DNA from: Poronia punctata
Taxonomy: Eukaryota; Ascomycota; Sordariomycetes; Xylariales; Xylariaceae
NCBI GenBank assembly: GCA_022579005.1
Contig: MU401572.1
Coordinates: 100,068-113,924, forward strand
Reading direction: 5' to 3'
Length of the DNA stretch: 13,857 nucleotides
Below, in pieces: positions 8,811 through 13,857 of this stretch. The notes under the pieces were generated by a model that worked only from the letters and a program-made list of their open reading frames with translations, did not search any database and had not been told where the DNA came from. A program made the position numbers and the translations under genes. Within the stretch, counting starts at the first letter, position 1; the number at the start of each line of letters is the position of its first letter.

Positions 8811-10431
8811 TGCTCAGTAACGATGACCCACTGCAAAAGCGTTTGAGTTCCATATGGCTGGCATCCTTAGCGAACCTGTATTATCTTTGTTAAAAGGAGG
8901 ATACCTGCAACAAAAGCATACACCGGCCGTCTCGCCTATTTTCGACTGCTTTCACGTAATTAGACTTCTAGCGGATACAATAATGATGGACTACCCGGAT
9001 ATCCATGGACCGTGGCCACAATCGGGCACTCAAGTGTAACCAGCTTGCGGAAACTTCGGTCACACTCGTGCCTATTCTCTAATGAGTGCACAACACACAA
9101 AGTACGTCGGTAATGGATGTCGGCCGTGTTAGTTCTGCCGTTCGTCCTATTCATCCCACTCAACATTGTGGTTATCGACAGATGGTATGAGGCAAAGGTG
9201 TTGGTTGACTTTTGACTTTCTATGGTCTTGACCAAATATCCGAAGTGGCACACTGGAAATCCTATACGCTAGGTTTGGAAGTGATACAAGTAGGTCGCGA
9301 GACTTGAGATGGTCGTACCTGGTGCTGTGTTACGTCGATGGTGTACCGAGGGAGAACTGTACTGCTGTTTACTTTCTTTCCTGATTTTGTAGGTATTCAC
9401 CATCCCTCCCACCGTTTATGGATCGATGATCTCTCACGGCCCCTTGGGTATTTGGGCTTCACTCGGCCAAATCCTGTTTTCGTAACACATGAAGAGGACG
9501 CCCGAGAATGTTGTACAGACTACTCGGGTGTGACCAGATATGTGTCTAAGCCAAGAGAACAATCAGACACCTAGAATCTTCCCTTTCGTCAGGCACATTT
9601 GAGACAAGTGAGTCAAGACAGAAAGGGGCAGAGAAGGATTATCTTGGAGACAGGTGAGGACATTTTCCGGACAATTAAAGGATTCGGAGCTTCGGGAGTT
9701 GAATATGGTCTTACTGATGGTATATGCAGTTGAGGGCTATAGGGTGATTCAGAAAGACGTATAGAAGGACGAACATACTCGGACAACTAAACCACAACCA
9801 ACAGGATATAACCAGGAAGTCAAGGTATATATCCATTAGTATTCTTGTTTGTGGTCTTGGTCTTGGTCTTGATCTGAATCGCTTGCGTTTACCTACGATT
9901 TGCTGCTTGCTATTCCGTTCGCTTGGGTTGGGAATTGCCGTGTCGCTCGATGGAATCATACCCGGCGGGCGACATCAACTCGTGCACAACCTCACTTACC
10001 ACCTTCAAGACGGGATAGAATACACAAAGAACCACAATCATCTCGGCCGGGGTACGAGCGATACCATAAACTCGGGCGAAAATTTTAGCTGTACACTCTG
10101 GTAATCTGAAGAGACGGAGACTATTTGTCTATACGTATTGTGGGTTACACCATTCGTCTCCATACCGGTCGTTCCCGGCAAGCAAGAAGCCTTGACCTAC
10201 CCAAAAGACTTTCTCCTGTATCCCTTGGGATGACGAGCCTCATTTGCTCAATGGGCACCTTACTCGATCGGTGAAGGGAGAGTGCGACGAGGAATCTCGG
10301 AAGACGGGAAACCTGACCCTTTAAAGACGGGCACGAAGCAGCAGAACGGGTTGGAGCCAATTGCTTTGTCTGTTCCAACCCCATTCACTTCCAGTCCAAC
10401 TAGTCGCTCTTTTCTGGATGTTCATGTCAAG
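8811..10431. other. Spacer between RTT106 and the protease-like gene
   Basis: This holds the RTT106 3' UTR and the promoter of the downstream gene. I recognise no gene. Plus-strand open frames at 8854-9039 and 9338-9574 (61 and 78 codons) have no family resemblance. The part from about 9880 to 10130 is open in several frames on both strands; one minus-strand frame (9910-10128) reads like protein but is unrecognised. A (GGTCTT)3 array lies at 9853-9870. A CCAAT lies at 10357-10361, about 70 bp before the next ATG. Confidence 0.55.
9853..9870. repeat. (GGTCTT)3 hexamer repeat
   Basis: Three exact tandem copies of GGTCTT. On the minus strand they read as RP codons within a short open frame, which I regard as incidental. 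Confidence 0.85.
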
Positions 10432-10435
10432 ATGA
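10418..10435 (+). promoter_or_regulatory. Five-codon upstream ORF overlapping the protease-like start
   Basis: ATG at 10418 opens a five-codon frame (M-F-M-S-R) whose TGA (10433-10435) overlaps the main ATG at 10432. If the transcript starts upstream of it, translation would depend on leaky scanning or termination-reinitiation. The transcript start is unknown. Confidence 0.4.
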
Positions 10436-12882
10436 TGTTCCTTTTCTTGTTAGCCTCTGCGGCTGTATGTACTGCCGCCGACCTCTGGGGAAATGAGTTA
10501 CGATCACCCATCACGCGAAGAGGCGTGAAAGGCCGGGATGGTCCGGGATATGGGCAAGGTCCGCTAAGGATCAATGCTACTCAGAAACACTACCTCAGTC
10601 CTTACACCGTCGAGAGTGAGTGATGATATAACATACTCTTGTTGAATGAACTGGGGGTATTTCTGATACTGACTTCAAATTACCCAAAAGTCACTGTTGG
10701 ATCTCCACCTCAAGTTGTCTACCCTGCCATCGATCTTTTCACAAACTATCTATGGCTTGATCCAGATTGCGACAAGTCCATCTCACCGGAAGGCTGTTGT
10801 GCTAACGGGCACTATAACCCGAATAACTCGGCAACTGCAATGTCTGAAGACTGCGGTCAGGGCTGGTCATTTCACTCCCCTGATGGTAGCGCTGCGGGTT
10901 GTAACGTTGTTGATGATGTCAACTTTGCCGGTATGTCTATAAAGCTCCCATCCATGTTAAAAGCCGTCGAAATCAAACTAACGCCTTGTTCATAAGGGGT
11001 CGATCTGGGGTATGTTCAAATCGGCATAGCCAATTACAGCTCAGGCCAGTCGGCCGGTCGGTTAGGACTCGGCTTTGGCTGCAACGACGTCGGTGATCTC
11101 TCGGTCCTGGATCACCTGAAGAAACAAGGGTTGATTTCTAGTCGCCAATTCAGCATCGCCTTTGGTGGTGCGAGTGGCGTCGAAAGTACCCATCAAGACG
11201 CGAGTGTCGGGATGGGGGAAATCATATTTTCAGGAATCGACACGGGCAAGTTTGCAGGTGAACTGCGTAAACTGGATGCACGACCAAGCTCCCACGGTGG
11301 CTCAAGGTAAATACATGATTTGATCTTCAGTCGTCTTCTAGGATATCGACTAACCATTACATCGAGCAGTTACTCGGTAACCTTGTCATCTATAGGCCTA
11401 TCAGACCCGGGCAATTGTCAAGCCTTGCGAAGGCCTGGGATTTCCCATCATGCCGTATTCGACTTTAGTACCGTCATGTCGTATCTACCGGCCGACTTGA
11501 TGATGAAGCTCACCGGGTTGTTTCCCGATGGTACTTATAACTCCGACAGGGAAGTTTACGATGTCCCGTGTAGTCACCGTACACACGATGGCAGCGTGGA
11601 CTTTTACTTTGACGATCTTCGCATAGCCGTCCCACTGCGTGACTTCATCTTGGACGCGGACGGAACATGTTACTTGGGCGCGACCCGGAATAAGGATGTA
11701 GCTACTGGTGAAGCCATCTTGGGTTTAAGCTTTCTCCGGGGCGCATATAGTAAGTTTGCTTCTTTTCCAATCCTTTTTCGTGAAGGTTCTAACCCTCGGT
11801 GTTTAGCTGTCTATGATCTGGACCAAGAAGCTATCTACATGGCTCAGTACGAGAACTGCGGAGACAACTTGGTCAGCTGGGACCCGTCGGACCGGGAACA
11901 GTCTGGTCTATGTGTTTCGAGACCTACAGCCCTTGCAGTGTCCTGTAGTTCAACTTCCACCAGCACAACTACCTCGACTTCGTCAACCTCTACAAGCCAA
12001 GCTGTAACCACCACTACGACACCACGCTTGACCTCCCGTCCAAGCACCCGCTCGACAAGACTTCCCATCCCTTTGACAACTTCGACAAGTAGTCGTCTGG
12101 CAACTCGTTCGACAACAAGGAGAATCACTTCTTCTTCTTCTACCCACTCCATGAGACGATCTACATCAAGTTCAAGACGACCCTCGACCAGTCAACTAAC
12201 AAGCGTACATTTTACACTTGCGACAACATCCAAGCCATTTACAATCAAGAGCTTGACACACTCAACCAACCACAGTAGAACAACATCAAGCAGGGCACAA
12301 CAACAACAAACATCAACAACAACTCCCAGAAGAAGAACAACAACAACCTCTTCGCGACGACGCACAATCACAGGAACAGGATCCCGTCCTACACGTACAA
12401 CATTCCCATTATCGTCAGGTATACTTCTCACAACCGGTCGCAACAACAACAATAGAACATCAGCCGGAACAGCAACAATTTTTGGTCTTCCGACAGGAGG
12501 TATCTCCTGGAGTAACGCGACATTTACACCAGGGAACCGGACACCTCGTACCCGTTCATCTAGAAGTACAACAACTACTCCTATGGAAATCGAAGCCGAG
12601 ATGATGAGACCGACAAATAAAGGACAACAACACACGATTACTACAACAGTCCATGTAAAAGTCACGGTTGGACTCTTGACTACGACGGTGTTTGTGCCTA
12701 GTTGCTCTTCTGAAGAAGAAGGAAGGATGACTAGGAGTAGAGGTAAACATACGAGTACGGAAAAGGAAAGGGGGTGTAAGAAGACTTCTGTGACGGAATT
12801 CCGGACTCGTACTATTACCGAGAGTAAATGTACTACGGCGGCGCATAGTACAAGGGGAGGGAGAGGAGGTTTCTTCACGTAA
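10432..12882 (+). CDS. Secreted pepsin-fold (A1-like) protein with altered active site and Ser/Thr/Arg-rich tail, five exons, 729 aa
   Basis: Family A1 aspartic peptidases cleave proteins using two DTG/DSG aspartates. Exons are 10432-10615, 10691-10930, 10997-11306, 11370-11749 and 11807-12882. Introns of 75, 66, 63 and 57 nt have donors GTGAGT, GTATGT, GTAAAT and GTAAGT with CTGAC or CTAAC branch sites. A signal peptide covers about 1-16, and R29-R30 is a possible Kex2 site. The fold is clear from YTVEITVGSPPQ (58-69), GRLGLGFG (162-169), the SVLDHLKKQGLISSRQFSIAFG-type helix region, GEIIFSGIDTGKF, and ILG-x2-FLRGAYTVYDLD near 360-376. The first triplet is D76-L-F-T instead of DTGS, the flap is FHSPDGS (122-128) where Tyr is expected at 124, and the second triplet is D276-F-S-T instead of DSGT. 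A tail from about 417 to 729 is rich in Ser, Thr and Arg, with no hydrophobic GPI signal. Both Asp are kept, but activity is doubtful; an inactive pseudoprotease with a cell-wall role is my inference. The fold is firm; the tail's exon structure is less so. Confidence 0.88.
11750..11806 (+). other. Intron 4 of the protease-like gene, 57 nt and fully open in frame
   Basis: It has a GTAAGT donor, CTAAC branch site and TTTAG acceptor. Its length is a multiple of three and it contains no stop, so an uncut reading adds 19 residues inside the conserved GAY-TVYDLD motif. Splicing restores the motif, so it is an intron. Automatic gene callers could easily miss it. Confidence 0.88.
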
Positions 12883-13007
12883 ATTTTTATTTGTGGTTTT
12901 GGTTTTGGTTTGGAAGTAATACGCCCCTTTCCCCCTTTTCTGTTGACTTTCTTCCTTCCTTCCTGGTTTGTCTTTCTCTAGGTTGTTTCTGTGAGTTTCT
13001 TATGTAC

Positions 13008-13059
13008 ACCTACCTACCTTTTTACTTTTTTTCATATTAATCAGGTAGTAGGTAGGTAG
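13008..13059. repeat. Inverted repeat of TACC/GGTA tetramers
   Basis: ACCTACCTACC at 13008-13018 faces GGTAGTAGGTAGGTAG at 13044-13059 across a T-rich loop of about 25 nt. The arms can pair over at least eight bases. It lies about 130 bp after the protease-like stop codon. Confidence 0.7.
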
Positions 13060-13330
13060 CAACGGGATGCTGTTGCATTTTGCTACGATTTCCGGAAAAT
13101 GTTAAATGTTTGATGCATAAAATGACAGTAATCCGCTTTCTGCTACCTACCTCTTACCTATAATACCCGAGTACTACTACTACTACTTGGACCTGTACTT
13201 GATTAATTTGAATGTCCGAGAAAGACTGCATAAAAAAGAAGTTCCAATATGCATGTTACAACTGTGTAGGTAGGCACCTCAAGTTGTTACTAATACTTTA
13301 TCTTTACTTTGACACCTGTATATTCAAGTT

Positions 13331-13350
13331 GTAGTGACGTAGTGACGTAG
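13331..13350. repeat. GTAGTGAC octamer tandem, 2.5 copies
   Basis: Two exact GTAGTGAC copies plus GTAG. Each junction creates a TGACGTA, which resembles half of a CRE/bZIP site; this may be incidental. Confidence 0.85.
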
Positions 13351-13470
13351 AGCAGGTATGTGCGTGTACGAGTAGGTATGTATAGACGAAGTTCCGTCTG
13401 GGATGCATAACTTTTTAAATAGGGCTGTATGTAAAGGTTGTTTTAATGCGGCTTACAAGTACGAAAAGCG

Positions 13471-13499
13471 GGTAAGGTAAGGTAAGGTAAGGTAAGGTT
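13471..13499. repeat. (GGTAA)5 pentanucleotide microsatellite
   Basis: Five exact GGTAA units followed by GGTT. It belongs to the same GGTA-rich vocabulary seen elsewhere in the non-coding DNA. Confidence 0.92.
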
Positions 13500-13729
13500 G
13501 GGATAAGTACGTGTAGTAGTAGTAATTGCTGACCACCAGTACGAGTACGGCGGGATGCAGGTAATAGCTTTATTCTTACCTAACCTTACATTTAAGCATT
13601 TTATGTTTCTGTTCGGCAACCGCAAGTCTCTACGAGTAGACTAGAAAAATAAGAGGTGTTGTAGGTAGGTAGTGTTTTGCTAAGACGGCACGGTGTAGAT
13701 TTGCTAGTTGCAAGGATAAGTAGACTACA

Positions 13730-13857
13730 TAAAATAAAAGTACTAATATATAAAAAATAATGTAAAACAATTAAAAGTAGGTACTAGGTATAGTATTTAC
13801 TTATATTTTATATATTTTAAACTTTTAAATACTTTTTTTTTATTTTACTTTATATAT
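13730..13857. repeat. Very AT-rich window end
   Basis: About 130 bases with few G or C and several A or T runs. It contrasts sharply with the C-rich left end. It could be the start of an AT-rich, RIP-affected repeat block beyond the window, but nothing here shows which element. Confidence 0.7.

Larger units (their letters stand above)
12883..13857. other. 3' flank with dense simple repeats and AT-rich end
   Basis: No gene is supported here. The region begins with the presumed 3' UTR of the protease-like gene. It carries GGTTTT units (12895-12912), a CTTCC tract (about 12950-12964), TACC/GGTA inverted motifs (13008-13059), (TAC)5 (13172-13186), a GTAGTGAC tandem (13331-13350) and (GGTAA)5 (13471-13499). 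The last 130 bases (from about 13730) are almost only A and T. Confidence 0.7.

Noticed and set aside
307..9402. A shared 13-mer TGTAGGTATTCAC near 309 and 9389.
   Set aside because: One such match is expected by chance in a window of this size, and the flanks do not match.
10282..10431. In-frame extension of the protease-like gene upstream of ATG 10432.
   Set aside because: It would need a GTG start and would bury the clear signal peptide that begins at M1-M2 of the chosen start.
10616..10690. Possible C/D-box snoRNA in intron 1 of the protease-like gene (GTGATGA and CTGA present).
   Set aside because: The C box overlaps the donor site and the CTGA is next to or within the branch site. Box spacing of about 40 nt is too short and no terminal stem is visible.
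12192..12878. 228-codon minus-strand open frame opposite the protease-like tail.
   Set aside because: Its Val/Leu richness is simply the complement of the Thr/Ser/Arg codons of the plus-strand exon.
12883..12925. A hydrophobic stretch (KFLFVVLVLVWK) read in the +1 frame just after the protease-like stop, resembling a GPI signal reached by frameshift.
   Set aside because: It comes from GGTTTT repeats, which give Val/Leu by chance. It is too short for a GPI signal, and no splice or slippage site links it to the main frame.

Overview
The window reads as nuclear DNA of a filamentous ascomycete (Pezizomycotina). The evidence is three intron-containing protein genes with short introns (51-96 nt). 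Most introns have GTRNGN-type donors and CTAAY or CTGAC branch sites close to the acceptor. The best-matching families, Rtt106 and Vfa1, are fungal. TAGGTA/TACCTA motifs recur throughout the non-coding DNA, a habit I associate with Sordariomycetes, but the class is a weak guess. I see no bacterial, organellar, rRNA or convincing tRNA sequence.

Layout. (1) 1-90 is a C/G tract with 48 uninterrupted Cs, probably a contig end or sequencing artefact. (2) 91-5891 is gene-poor, with microsatellites, short palindromes and one perfect hairpin, and no recognisable gene. (3) 5892-6659, minus strand, is a four-exon VFA1 orthologue (Vps4-associated protein 1, ESCRT/endosome function, 189 aa). (4) 6660-7319 is the 660-bp spacer between two divergent starts and probably serves as a shared promoter. 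(5) 7320-8810, plus strand, is a three-exon RTT106 orthologue (histone H3-H4 chaperone, 447 aa) with a pure acidic tail. (6) 8811-10431 is non-coding or unresolved; it contains one unexplained antisense open frame. (7) 10432-12882, plus strand, is a five-exon gene for a secreted pepsin-fold protein of 729 aa. Both active-site aspartates are kept, but the rest of both catalytic triplets and the flap tyrosine are changed, and a tail of about 310 residues rich in Ser, Thr and Arg follows. (8) 12883-13857 is a 3' flank full of simple repeats that becomes very AT-rich at the window end.

The three genes do not form an obvious pathway. VFA1 (endosomal ESCRT disassembly) and RTT106 (chromatin assembly) are housekeeping genes joined only by a divergent promoter. 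The protease-like gene is a likely fast-evolving secreted or cell-wall protein and is the most unusual item here. All exon structures were worked out by hand from splice signals and family resemblance; no search or alignment was run.
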